Of a stretch of 64,000 nucleotides of DNA, positions 22,439 to 35,400 are shown piece after piece. The DNA is from Panax quinquefolius (lineage: Eukaryota > Streptophyta > Magnoliopsida > Apiales > Araliaceae): assembly GCA_020205615.1 (NCBI GenBank), contig CM035169.1, positions 16,375,258 through 16,439,257 on the forward strand. The letters are read 5' to 3'. The notes under the pieces are model-generated. The model saw nothing but the letters and a program-made list of their open reading frames with translations, was not told the DNA's origin and searched no databases. The first letter of the stretch is position 1. Every line of letters begins with the position of its first letter. A program made the translations under genes and the position numbers.

Positions 22439-25299
22439 CTAGGCCTGCAGGTATCCTTTCATCTCCAAGTAAGAAAACACTTTTTCGGCCATATCACATG
22501 GGGAAGGGCAGAGTTGTTCCTTCTGGTGTAGTATGATCTGTAGTATGGAGATTCAATCATCAAAAAGGTGATTAAGAAAGATCAAAGCATGACTTAGTTG
22601 AGTATGACATTTTTTTCTACAGAAATGCAATGATTATTAATTTGTTCAATTACTTAAAAAGAAAATTTGGAAGGCTGCAAACAATGAGAATCACAAAATT
22701 CACTCGACTCCTTTTCCCACATGTTATCTCATTAAGCCAGGTGATGTTCACATCTCGTATTTTCTAAACCACTGTATTCCAAGATCTTCATGTTTTTAAA
22801 TTAACAAACAGATCTACCAAGGACATGCCTATGCTTGCACCAGAAAAATTAAATTAAAAATAAAAAATCTCCTGTTTATCTCTATAGTGCATGCATACCT
22901 CAGAATTTAATGGTGGTTCATATGGATCGTCGATCCCTGTAAAACCTGCAAATTACGGTTGTAAGCAGTTAAGCTTAAACTAAGAACTAATACTCTCAAG
23001 GCACATGGAGAGAAGTGAAACAGCAATCTGAATATAAATATCCAACTCTGGAACAGATTCCAAATGAAAAATGATACGCAGTTCTACATATCATCCAAAA
23101 TCCGTACTTCCAAGTTTCTGTTCGATTTACAAAAGATACCTTTAATCTTTCCAGCCCTTGCCAATTTGTACAAACCCTTGGGATCCCTTGCCTCGCACAC
23201 ATGGAGAGGCACATCCATGAAAACCTGTTAATAGAAAGCCCTGTCAGTAATAATGCTGCAAATGAACTTTAAATGGCCATAAATCCTTCTTTCTGAACTT
23301 AAGGGGCACAAAACTTAATTTGTCATTAACAGACCTCAATGAAATCTCCGTCTGGCAATAAAGCACGACAAGAATCTCGGTCCTTTCTGTAGGGAGATAT
23401 CAAACTAGCTATGCAAATTACTCCAGCATCTGCAAAAAGCTTTGCTACCTCCCCTAAAAATCACAAAATCAATGTAGCTTGAACAAATTTTGTCAAGAAT
23501 AGAAGGTATGGGAGTAGACAACGACACTTACTTAGTGAGGAAAGAAAAAGAAACCCACCAATTCTTCGTATGTTCTCAACACGATCTTCTGCTTTAAAAC
23601 TTAGGTCGCGGTTTAGGCCATGCCGAATATTATCACCATCAAGGATGTAGACCAGCTTTCCTCTCGAGTGCAAGGCTCTACTTAAAGCACAAGCTAAAGT
23701 GCTTTTTCCTGAAGTCAAGGGTTTACAAGTTAAAGAATTAAGATTGCAAATCATATCAAAACATTAAGGAAACAATCTCTAGTGCCCACAAAGACGAAAG
23801 AATACGAGAAGAGTGAGAGAGAAGAAGCATAATCTGAACTAAGCCATTTCTCCTGCCAGGACTTAAATATTGATGGATATGCTCTGCAAGTGTTTACAGA
23901 AGTCGTACTCTTATAAATCTGTTTCATCCAGTAAAAGAATGCATTATATTGATCAATCTGATTCATATTAGACTAGACATAAGTTTATCATAAAAAGAAA
24001 ATAATATGCTTGACATATAAAACAATTGAGTAACTTCCGAAAAATTGGATTCCACTGAATCATCATTATTTGAAACTTTACTTTTCTTTAACTTCAGACC
24101 AAAAGATAAGTGAGATTGGTGTAATAGTAACCGAATTACCACACAATTCTTATTCCATACTACACTTGAAAATTAGATCATCAGATATCCTCTTACAGAA
24201 CAACTGTAAGAAGTCTACAAGACAAGGGAATAATTTAATTGTAATTTATAACTCATTAGAACATCTTGTGGTGAATCAAGAAACTGCTCTTGTTTCCCAC
24301 TATCCCAATTATCTGACTCAAACTTATCACCATATATCTCGAATCCTTTCATAGCTTCATCCAGAGTCCATCCACTGAAATTCATACAGCTGGGCGCCAA
24401 CAATAAAACACCCCAGTATCTGCAGTTCATAGACAATGAACTCCACAATGTGAAAAGATTTTTTGCAACACTGAGCAATAGAGCGAAGGGGTCGGAAGGT
24501 AAGAAAGTCCCCCTTTAATAAGTAGCTAATTGGTGGTCAAAGCATCTTAATAACCTAGTTCATTACAAGCAGTGAAACACATCATGCAAAAAGATTATGA
24601 ATGCTGCAAAGATGGCACTATTTTTCAAACCAAAAAATATTTCATCCTAATCCATTAAATATATCTTCATTTTCATGTACTTGCTTTTTGCCTTTTGATT
24701 TTGGTGCCAATCAACCACTACTAATCTCTACAGCAGACTTCTTTTTTAAATTGCAGCGATAATGGATTAATTACGTTTCGGATAACTTGTCCAAGACCCC
24801 ACACCATGCTTTTCTTTTTTAGGCAACAACTAAACCTTTAAGAGAGAGAATCAGTACATAAAACATGACAACATTGCCTAGTGAAATTTGAATGAGAAAA
24901 AGTAAGTAGATTTCAGAAAATTTAAGGAGAAATCGATTGCCCCAAGAGCAAAAAACTAAGTGATTCAATTGGGCAATGCTGATTAACTGTTTTTTATATT
25001 ATACAAACCTGAACCACTGAGACCTGTTATCCATATGACACAGCCTTTCTGCTGAAGCAACTTCTGCCTGTCAATTTTATCCACTGAACATTCATGCCAA
25101 ACAATATTTTTGGGCATTCCATTAACACCTCTCTGGTCGAGATTCGCAGCTGGCAATTAAATAATAAGTTTAACTTTAGAAATTCAGTAAGTACAAATTC
25201 AGAGACAAAATTTAAGATTCATTTGCAAAAGTGTACACAATTAAAGGTAGGTAAAATTGTATAACAAAAGTAGAGGTATTATTCCAAATTACATGACTT

Positions 25300-25345
<46 letters not shown>

Positions 25346-25626
25346 GGGAAAACGGAGTAAATAGTACCAGAACAACCATTAGAATCATCTGTGCTGGAAA
25401 AGAATCCACCTTTAGTTTTGCCGTCGATGAATGAGGTGCTAGAAGTCTCCATTGCCTTAATTGGCGCAAATCTTTCACGGGCTTTAAGAATCCAGGAACT
25501 TTGAAGTTTACAACAATTAGAGGAAGATAAGTTTAGAACCCCTAAATTTGCCGACAAAGATGAGTCGGCGGAGTCAAATGCCGGCAAAGAAGAGAAAATC
25601 AACGATTGATTCCCTGATGCAATCAT
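22439..25626 (-). CDS. APK: Adenylyl-sulfate (APS) kinase, plastid type
   Basis: Phosphorylates adenosine 5'-phosphosulfate with ATP to give PAPS, the sulfate donor for sulfation such as glucosinolates or peptides. Seven exons (high to low): 25626-25368, 25149-25009, 23708-23559, 23453-23335, 23224-23140, 22945-22899, 22537-22439, all GT/AG; they sum to 900 nt and 299 residues plus stop. Residues 1 to about 85 are Ser/Ala-rich, consistent with a plastid transit peptide (inference). The P-loop G-L-S-G-S-G-K-S-T is at 129-137 with the intron inside Gly134. Next come [12 protein letters not shown] at 157-168 and I-S-P-Y-R at 202-206. F-M-D-V-P-L, D-P-K-G-L-Y and G-I-D-D-P-Y-E-P-P lie further on. 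Cys107 (in H-E-C) and Cys140 (in L-A-C-A-L) are 33 residues apart, as are Cys86 and Cys119 of the Arabidopsis enzyme, whose disulfide lowers activity. Complete and apparently functional. Confidence 0.95.
25305..25343. repeat. (TA)n microsatellite, APS kinase intron 1
   Basis: About 19 TA units, starting about 25 bp inside intron 1 from the exon 1 donor site. Confidence 0.95.
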
Positions 25627-27150
25627 CTTGGTGAATAATTGTAGCAAAAATCTCGAAATAAAGAAAAAAATAGTTTAATTACAGAGATATCTGAAGAAGA
25701 AGAAGAAGATAAGGTTCACGCCATAACCGTGCGTGCAATTAATTTAACAGTTTCTGGTAATTAAACTCTTTATTGTTTATAGTCTATAGAGCATCAATGT
25801 ATATAAAGTATAGCAGGGACGGAAGAGTGAGAAGTATTGGTTGGTTGGAAGGGAAAACGTATTTTTCAAATCAAACTCTACCAATTACCATAATACCTTA
25901 GGAAATTAGTTAGTACTCCATTAATATTAGTAGTAGTGGGCTCAGGGCTGGCTTCTTCTCCATGAATGGGGACGGATACCCGTTCCGGATGGGATGGATA
26001 TTCTTTCTTTAATATCCTTGAAACATAAATATTTACGCTCGGTTCTTCTTGTTCTTTAGTACCTTCCTTCACCTTCAGTACGTCCCCTGGTGGTGGTGCT
26101 TTTTAAGAATCTTAATTGTAAGAATATTTGCATTAATTAATTCTCAGTTATACATTATTAAATTTGAATTTAATTATGAGTGGTGGATATGAATTTATTT
26201 ATTTCAATTTTACCTATTTATATTTTTATTATTTTTCAAATTTTATATAGATGGAAAAAATACAAATACTCCTCCGATCAGAATACGATACAAAGATTTT
26301 TATTACTATTTTATTGAGATGCTTATGTCAATTTTCCTTTAATAACCAAACTTTTATACATATTTTTACTATTATCCTCCTAGCTTTTAGAAATAGAGTT
26401 AAATATAAGGATACTTTTCTTATTCTAAGTTTTTTCTCCATATTTAATAAACCATTATTATGACAATTTTGTCTTGTTGAATTTCATTCAAAGCGTCTCA
26501 AATATGTTTTCACAATGAAAAATCCTGAATTCCCAACAAGAAACTTTTATCCCAAAACCATTAACTCGGATCTCCACAAGTAATAGACAAAAATTCTTAA
26601 TGAAATTACTAATAGCAAAGCTACAGACTAATGCAGCTATAATTTTCAAATTGAAAATTGAAGCACGCACCACTTACTAAAATTTTTGTTAAATTATTTT
26701 GGTAGAGCAATTTTTATATTGATGGAATATACTATACTTAATATAAACCAGCCAACAATCAGAATATTATACATTGATTCATTTCCGACGACTAGCTATT
26801 GAGATGCTTGTTACCCCATTCTTATTTGTAAAAAAGTTTTCCCAAATATTTGTGATGCAAAATAAATTAAAATTACCAAATAATCCTCCTAGCTTTTAGT
26901 CATACTTCCATATAAGATCCTACTCGTGTAGTGTAGATATCTCAATGAATTGAATAATTTCTTTTTCTTTGCTTTAGCGTGTGTTGAGTATCGAACTGTT
27001 GGGTTGTCCTATTACTAGATACTCTCCATTTTAAATGAAAAAACATAAAAGAGTCTACTACAACCAACTCTTCAAATCAAACGGTAAGTTTATCAAACAA
27101 TCAACTAATCTTAATATGGAAAAAAAAATAAATAAATAAAACAAAGGAAC
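25627..27150. other. Intergenic: APS kinase promoter side and NPH3-gene 3' side
   Basis: The first 200 bp or so are likely 5' UTR and promoter of the APS kinase gene, including a gaagaagaagaagaa run near 25,690. The rest is AT-rich with no gene. Reading frames at 25,878-26,072, 26,251-26,463 and 26,488-26,673 show no domain or exon-like features. Confidence 0.55.
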
Positions 27151-30100
27151 TCACTCACTCCAAGAGAAAAGTACTTCTTTTTTAATCACAATAACATCTC
27201 CACCACTTTCATATTCACTTCCATCCACTTTTTTGCTCCGACCTAAACTGGATATTCTCTTTAATCCATTCATCAATCTCCTGCCAAAATTCTTCCGATC
27301 AGCCCTCGGAGTAATGCTCCCATCACACGATTCCTCCGACGACGAAATATTCCCTCCCCGAAAACTCGACCAAGAAATTGATCCCCTTTGTCCTCTTTCC
27401 ACCTTTCTCTCCGAGCTTAACCTAAAGCTCGCGGACAGGCCATTATCCAAGGGCTGCTCATTTCTCAAATTTTCCGTTTTATCCAAAACTGCTCGCCGCA
27501 TTCCACTTAGCTCTTTCTCCAAGCTTTGGATGCGTGAGCTTGTGGCGTCCATTGCGGATTTGAGTTGAACCACTTGACGAAGGGCTGCGTCGCGTTGGAG
27601 TAGGGCGCCGAGGGTGGCCGTGTGATCTGTCTTTTGATGAGTTGTAGTCTTGATGGCGTGGTGGTTGGCGGCTAATAAGACCGAGCGGCGGGTGTTGAGC
27701 TGCTCGATGAACATGGCTTGGACTACGAACCGTAATGGCATTCTAGGGTTTTGAACTGCATGCATGAGGAGTTGAGGAGAGAGAATGCTGCAGTCTATGT
27801 AATTGCATATTTGCATTTTTAGTTCATCTGTTATGTTGCCGGTGTATTCCTACAAATCAAGATAATTATATTAGAATTAATCAGCTGGAACTTAATTGAC
27901 CTTATTTAAGTATATAACAGAGTGCATTTTAATTTCATTCATGCAAGAATCCAATAGAACCCCATATTAATTCAAGTCTTTTAATTTATTTGCCATTTCA
28001 TATTTTTCCAGTTAGCCAGCCGGCCTTATAATAGCACGTTTCTTATGATCTGCAGATGAATCTGCTATATAATACCAACCCTCTTCTTAATTCTCCAATA
28101 GATTCTCATCAAAGTTAAAGACAAATGCAAGTTTCTGTATAATGTACGTGTAAAGCCAACAGAATAGATATCGAACCATATCTCATATGAGCTAGATTTA
28201 TAGCGTTGTTATAGTACTCCATTTGTTTCACTTGCAAATAATACTGATATATTTTTTAGTAATGTAGTAAGATAATATTTTTTTTTAGAAACAGGAATGT
28301 ATTAACTTAACAACAGGTCTCAAACATAAATATATGCATAAAATTTTTTTTGGTAAAAATATAATTATAATTACTGCTATGACTTTCATTTTATAATATA
28401 ATTATGAGAGGGCATCAATTGATTTTTTTTACTTTCCAATAATGCTACATTTGAATTATACAAATCAGGAATGGAATTGACAAGTGAAATATTTGGTTAA
28501 ATAAATGAGTCATTTCATATCCACTTTTGGATTCCAAAACAATAAATCATTCAATTCTCTAATCTTAATTTTTACAATCCAAACATAGCATAAATATATT
28601 TATGATTTACCTAACACACATAGTAGATTATAAATATAAATATAGACCACTTATGTCAATACGAAGTAAAAATATTTTTAAAATCAAAATCAAAAATATT
28701 TTTTTATATAAATACTTAAAAATCTTTTTAAATTTTAAAGATATAATATTTTGACAAAAATATCCTTAATATACAAGTTGAAGATTTTAGTTATTTAATC
28801 AGAAATATATAATAAAAACCATTAGATATATTTTAAAAAACAGATTGGATGCATCACTTATTTTGGAAAAAAATATTAAGTCTAAAAAAATATTTATTGT
28901 AGGACGGAGGTAGTACATAAGCTTAGTTATTATATACTCCATTAGTTTACAATGTATTAGAAATTAGTAGTAATCAATTAACGAAATAAAGATTACAACA
29001 ACTAAAGATTCTGCATAGGAAGTCATACCTTAAAATAAAGGTCAACGATTCTATAGAGCAGATCTTGACCTCCAATCCTGGTCAACGTTCGATGCATGGA
29101 CTCCGCAATTAATCGAAAATCTTCGCAGCGCACCGTTTTAATGTCGTGAAGATAATTTACAACGTTATTGTCGTCGTCGTCGTCTACTAAAGCCAAAGCT
29201 TCAATACATTTGCTGACCAGAGCCGCCGCCGTCTCCGCCTCCGGCATCTGCGCAAGGCACGACCGTAAAACTATGGACGCATATTCCCTGTTAACGGCGA
29301 TAGCCTGACGGAAGTACGTCTCTGTCTTATGCCTCAAGCTCTCGTCTCTGCCGCCGTTACTCTCCGTCATTTCGAGCAACTCAGCTGCTATTCGTAGAGG
29401 CGCGACGTTAGAGGGGGTTATGACGAGGTGTGCGCCATAACAATAGTCGGCTACGAGATGGAACGTTTGGGGCGAAATATTTAAGGGAGGAGAGAGGGTA
29501 ATTTGGGATGATTCCGTCAACAGGCGTTTGAGATAGTTACTCTTGGTTGCCAGAGGATCCTATGGAAATTAAATTAAAGAAGATGAACAATACAGTAACA
29601 TATATCGTATGAAATTAATAAATGCGCATAGTCATGGCCTGATTTCACATTCAATTAATGCATACACCGTTACTTGAATTATTGTGCAAGAGGTGGGGTA
29701 AATAGATAGAAATACATAGGTGGTGTTTCGTTGTACTTTTAATATATCTTAATAATTTATATTTTTATATTAAGATATATTTTAAATAGTTTAAATTTAT
29801 ATATATTTATATATATTAACTATTAAAAAATCTCTTAATATAAATATATAAATTGTTAAAATAATAGATTATTAAGATACATTAATATACAATAAAACAA
29901 TATGTAATACTGCAAAGGAAAGGTAAAGGTACAGTAGTAAAAGTAATAAATGACTGCCTGCCTTTTGGTACCATTCAGCCTTTTCACCAAAAATTAATAT
30001 ATCCCTATTTGTAAAATATATCAAAATTATAAATGAATCTTAATTATTGTAAAATTCAGTTTAGTAATCCTAATAGAATTAAAAAATTATATCATGAACT

Positions 30101-30816
30101 TAAGCGTACAGCTCTACTATTATTAATACAAAAGAATAAATAAATATATATAAGAATAAGCTTTGTTATTATTTTGTAGTAGTGTTGGGCTGCAGCTTTT
30201 GTATCTTTTGAGAGAGTTGATATGTCCAACTATAACAACAATTATAGTAATTGCTATAATAGCACTCTTTCTAAACTACTACTCCTCCTCCTCCTCCTCC
30301 TCCTCCTTAAGACCCAAAAAGATTAATTTTTAACTACACTTTTTATACAAATTAAAATAATAAAAAATAGAAGTAAATAAATACATTAAAATTTTCTTTT
30401 TTTCGTCCCTTAAAAATAGTGGATTCCCTTGTTAGCTCCAAAGTTAGACAAAAATTAAATTACAAAATAGAAAAAATGAGATCGAACAACGTACATACCT
30501 TGTGCAAGTGAAAACACGAATCTTGAACATGTATTGCAACATCAGTTTCACGCCCCTTGACCACAGACCTAAATTATCAAAGAATATATATATATATATA
30601 TATATGATTTTGGGAGGGTATAATTAATCTATAAAAAAATAATAAAGAAATTACTTACCATGCTCCAACTCTGGATCGGAGGGATTTAGGATCAGGGGAG
30701 GAATTAGAGGAGGAAAAATCTTCATGTTCTTCTTCATAAATTGTTTCCACCACCCCCAAGTTTGTCCAACTCCTCCTCATCCTCATCATCATTCCTGCTT
30801 CTTCTTCTTCCTCCAT
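27151..30816 (-). CDS. BTB/POZ domain NPH3-family protein
   Basis: NPH3/RPT2-like proteins are plant-specific adaptors, some acting with CUL3 ubiquitin ligase and phototropins at the plasma membrane. Four exons (high to low): 30816-30659, 30568-30499, 29559-29029, 27849-27151; they sum to 1,458 nt and 485 residues. The N-terminus is acidic with a Met/Arg run. The BTB fold spans about 58-150 (T-D-V-A-I-H-V, then C-F-H-L-H-K, L-A-D-Y-C-Y-G in type, I-A-A-E-L-L-E-M-T-E). The NPH3 region covers about 175-310, including D-L-L-Y-R-I-V-D-L-Y-F-K-E-Y and N-P-R-M-P-L-R-F-V-V-Q-A-M-F-I-E-Q-L. A coiled coil (A-L-R-Q-V-V-Q-L-K ... L-E-K-E-L) and a basic Ser-rich tail follow. It is shorter than typical NPH3 members (about 580-750 aa) and resembles the short subgroup such as Arabidopsis At3g49900 (from memory). 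An acidic run D-D-D-D-D-N-N interrupts the NPH3 region. Introns 2 and 3 carry MITE-like repeats. Confidence 0.9.
28442..28591. mobile_element. MITE-like repeat in NPH3-gene intron 3
   Basis: A 150-bp unit with ends atgctacatttgaattata (left) and, inverted, atgctatgtttggattgta (right): 15 of 19 positions agree. Non-coding interior. The ends resemble those of the element at 17,009-17,380, so they may be one family. Confidence 0.6.
29722..29904. mobile_element. Palindromic MITE-like repeat in NPH3-gene intron 2
   Basis: About 35-bp imperfect inverted ends (both containing tatcttaataat) enclose an AT-rich palindromic core; most of the 180 bp can fold on itself. No coding capacity. Confidence 0.55.
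30292..30307. repeat. (TCC)n microsatellite
   Basis: Short perfect run of TCC units in intron 2 of the NPH3-family gene. Confidence 0.9.
30585..30605. repeat. (TA)n run, NPH3-gene intron 1
   Basis: About ten TA units within the 90-bp first intron, close to the exon 2 acceptor. Confidence 0.9.
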
Positions 30817-32444
30817 AGAAAATTAAGAGAGAGCTAGCTAGGTTGCCTGATCTTCTCCTTGAAAAATTATAAAATTAGTGCATTGGTGTAGATGGATTAA
30901 TTTCTAGGGTTTTGAGAGATATATATATATATATATATATATAGGGAGAGAGAAAGTCTGATCGGGCAAATTCTCGAGTGGTTACTACTGGAGTATTTGG
31001 TAAGTGCATTGATTGCATGCATGTGAGGAATCATAAATGCATGTTTAATATGTCTAAATTCCTTTCATAAATTCCTTAGTGTATTATTTTTTGAATTTTA
31101 AAATTTTATATTCTCTTTCATCTTATTACCAATAAATCATTTTCAATCGGACGTCAGCCGTGGACAACACAATTTAAGACATTGGATGCTGAAATTACAA
31201 GAAGCAAATGAAAGACAAAAGGTCATTCTCTTAAGCTTTGATTGACTAGCTACCTATAATACAAACTACTCCTTTTACATTACCAGTACGTACTACCTTC
31301 TTCATCAATTTATATTTAACCAACCCTATGTATGATTGATTCAATAAAACCAAATTTCAAACATTGATTCTTTGAATTCCATTTTCCGTACGTTATAACA
31401 TTCATCCTATTACACACCAATTAATGTTCCTAAAACTTCTTCTTTTTAAAAAATAAATAAATAATTTATTCCATTTTTAAACACATTAAGTAATAAAAAA
31501 TTGATATTTCCACATCAATAATTGATATTTCCGCTACTCAACAACAAAACTCATCAGTTTGTACTCATTTTACCCACATTTGACAAAATACCCAAATGCG
31601 CTTCCTTCCTTCTTTCTGCAACTCTTTTCTCTCTCTCTCTCAATCAAATAATGCAGATCTAGGTGGCTTGAGTTAATTAAGATGACAATTAGAGTATTTG
31701 TTCTTGATGTCTCATTTCTCCGCTATGCTAGTGATTAGTAAAGTCGATGGTTGGTTTATGAGAATGAATTTAAACTCGTGAATGAATTGGAAGCTATGTA
31801 TTGAAACAGTAGCATTGAATGGTGCATAGTAGAGAGAGAAACTATGTTACTAAAGAGGAGAGGGCTAGCATTCAAAGATCGAGCTTAAAGACCTTCTGCT
31901 ACATATGCTTAAAGACCTTCTGCTACATCCCTTAATGCTTAAAGACCTGCTACATCCCTTGATGCAATAATCCTTGCTTCCTAAAATTTCCGGAATACAT
32001 TTTTGGTGCAAACAATTATTGGCTTGGATGGCTGAGTTGAAGGACCAACTATATTAAACCTACTTTTCATAACTATCCCAACTACAAGTATATGAACATC
32101 TTTGGTTTTAACAAACCGAGCACAGAAAGTGTTATACAAGAAGCCTCCAGCAACTAATTGTAAAAAACAAATACAGTGAATATCAAGCCGTGCATCACTC
32201 CAAGGAAGATCTCCTCCAGGGAGAATAGAATGTGCATATATCTCAAATGCCTCAAAAAAAGGCAAGGAAACAGGAAATACAAAAGGGGCCTAAGTTACCA
32301 AAGCAACCCATATAGAATAATGAGGACCTAGAAAGAAAATGTTTATGCGAACTACTTATTGCACACTCCATTCAAGCGCTCCCCGGAAAAAAAATATGAG
32401 AAAGAATATTTACCTAAAAGGCATCATCCATTGCCAAAATTGCA
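30817..32444. other. Intergenic: NPH3-gene promoter side and VDAC 3' side
   Basis: It contains the 5' UTR and promoter of the NPH3-family gene, with a (TA)n run at 30,919-30,943 about 100 bp upstream of its start. A small tandem repeat lies at 31,882-31,965. A 94-codon minus-strand frame at 31,981-32,265 is unrecognised and has no exon borders that join it to VDAC; it may be part of the VDAC 3' UTR or chance. Confidence 0.5.
31882..31965. repeat. Three-unit tandem repeat
   Basis: The phrase gcttaaagaccttctgctac is repeated three times at about 26-28 bp spacing (31,882; about 31,908; about 31,936), the third copy lacking 'ctt'. Non-coding. Confidence 0.85.
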
Positions 32445-35400
32445 TCAAGGGTAAAGAACAAGCACCAAACCTAATCTTGGGGTCTTATCTAAGGCATTGG
32501 TGACAAACTCGCTAGCAATTGTCAGCAGTGATTTTGGTACGATCTCACGTTGCAAGAGGACTCCTAGCTTCCCATTATTGTTCAGCTTTGCTTTCACCAC
32601 TGTCAGGTTATCAACTGCATACAATCCTCCAAACGTAAGCGTATTCTCATTTGTTGAAAACCTTCTACAGATCTCCCCAACAGCAGCACTCCTTTCAAGA
32701 TGGTGTACATATGATGCCTTTATTGTGTCCCCTTTGTCACCCCTGAATGAAAGATCAGGAAGAGAAATATAATAAAAGATAGAACCAGAACAAAAAAATT
32801 ATTATGTGGTTATAGATAGATGAGTGATCAATAGGTATTATATATTTAAAATAAAGGAACGGGGATCCCATGGGGTATGCAAAAATGGAAGGGTAAGGGG
32901 CTGATAAGTCCCATTGACATCCCTAGTAATCAATGTCAACTTATAGTCCATAATAGAGAAATGACTTACAAAACTATCGAAGCACAAGAATCTGGTTTTG
33001 TAACACTTATGCCAGCAGTATACTTTGTCAGCTTGCCAGAAGAAGTCTCATAACCTGCCTCTGCACCAATAGCAAATGTAGGAGTACCAATGGTAGCTGA
33101 AAGATCAATAGCAGGGGTTTGCTGGTTCAGAACAACAGCTGTAGTGACAGTTGCATGATGATGGAAGTATTGAACCTCTACCTGCATTCAGAAAACAGAT
33201 GATTAGTTTGAGAAACAAAAGACTAGCTTGTAATTGGTCCACGGCACTAGTTTAGATGCTGCTAAAATATTTACCTTTCCAGAATTGTAATCCGGCAGTT
33301 TGAATGAAGCAATTATTTTTGTTGATGGAACAATATCGGTTAATGTTAAAGTTGTTGCAATCTGCCATAATAGAGGAATAACATAAGCTGCACAACAAGA
33401 GTGGGAAAATGGCATATTGATTTTTATATCTAAAAGATAAAGGTAGCAAGCAACCCACATTTGATTCTGTATCAAACTTGACATCAATTAGTGTGTTCTT
33501 GTATTTATACTGTGCTGCCACATCTCCACTTGACAGTCCTCCTTTCTTCACTGCAGTTGATGTCAGTACCTACAAATTGGGGGAGGGGGTAAGAATGTTG
33601 CAGATGAAATCATAAAAATGAGGTGTTTTCCATAGATATGAAATTCCAGCTAAAAACTGTAGAGCAAGAAAGCAAACAAAACAAAGACCACCATCCTAAA
33701 AAAATTGATTAGAGTATCATGAAAGGCCAAAACTGATATTTTTATGAAGTTCAATACCAGCATAATTAGTGGAAAATGTTACATTTGTTAAACTTGACAC
33801 TGACCTCTTTGAACGAGGAGCAGAGGATACTAATATAAAAAATAATAGAGTACCCAAAGGACAAAAATCAAGGAGGAGAAATTCAAACAACTGTAATATA
33901 TATCCGTGCTATCATAAACAAGCTCAAGGCTCAAAAGACCACTTTCCAAGGATAGAGTGGGCCATGGGGGATTAAAAGATAAAGAAGGATTTCTCAAAAG
34001 GCCATCCCAAAAGACATAAATTGACTTTCTACATCCAAAACTCTTGGTCAATCATTCCTCACCTCAAGCTTAGTGTGTCTTTATTGTTCTAAACTGACTA
34101 AAGTAAAACAGAAAATTTGCACAAACATTTCCCTCTTATCTAGCCATGTGCAATAAACCAAATCTGGCTAAATCACAGCACATCTAGCGAGACCAAAGTA
34201 AGAGAATATCAAATTCTTAGCAGGCTTTATTGTGTCACTATGACCACACTGGTAAACCACATGTCACATACAATAACAAGAGCAATATCAGTACAGAGAT
34301 TAAAAATGTAACATAATTTTTCCTAATGCCTCTCTTTCTTTTTTATTGGACAAAGAAATAATGACCTTCCTCAAAAATTGTGCTACTGAACATTTTCTTC
34401 TTCTTTCTTTTCCTTCAAAAGAGATTGAAAAGAAAAGGAAGGCTTCTTTTCTGTTGCAAAATGTTTATTTTATATACAAATAATAATGTTACAAAAGCAC
34501 ATGGGAGTTCCACGAATCAAGCTAAAACTCCACATTTGAGGATTACAAGGCTGAAAAATAATGGGACACATTCCTTTAAAGTCAAAACCCAAGTGTATAC
34601 TAACAATTTAATCATCACTAAATTCTCGGCGTGCTTCAGACATGCTCTTTCAGAAGCCTTACTATCACTCATACTCCTAGTAATTCTAACAATAATTAAC
34701 TGAGCAATTTGAAAAGATGAATAAGGCACTGACAAAATTTGTCAGCCAAAAGCTAATATATGTTGGTACTTGTACACATAGGATTGAGTGACTAAACTAT
34801 AAGCATTTCCCACCCTTCATCACTTACCTCAACAGAACGTCTTTGTAAAGGAGAAATTAAGTATCCAATTTCTTCGTCAACCACCATATCTAGGCCATAG
34901 TTAATGTATTTAAGTTTTTCAGCCACTAACTCATCCACATCTTGTTGCACTTGTACTTCTTCTTGATTGATCAATTCTTACTCTCTCCTCACAACTCACC
35001 TCTAGTTGAAAATTTACCAAGGGATTTAAGGAATCACTATGACAATTACTAGCAATCTAGTCTATCTAAGCCAGTAAGCCATATTTCATGTATTATAATT
35101 TATAACTCTGCCTGCCTATTGTGTCAATTTATTGCATCTTCAATTCGCCGCAAACAAATCATTCTACTGATTATCTCTGTCTGCAACATTTCACACACAC
35201 TCAACACATGAAAAACAAAAATGCCAATCTCTCATAAAAACCAATCACTATGACCACCTTTTCAAAAAAAAACCTAGTACACTTGTCAATTTAGGAAAAA
35301 TAATGCAACACTTCTGAATCATGTAGACACAAAATACTATAATTCTCACACATAAATAAAAAACAAATAGAGGAACCAATTATCTGTCAAGTGTCAAAAT

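Noticed and set aside
27233..27568. 111-codon + strand frame
   Set aside because: Antisense of the last exon of the NPH3-family gene, which has family-specific motifs.
31981..32265. 94-codon minus-strand frame downstream of VDAC
   Set aside because: No recognisable domain, no splice link to VDAC or the NPH3 gene; may be 3' UTR.
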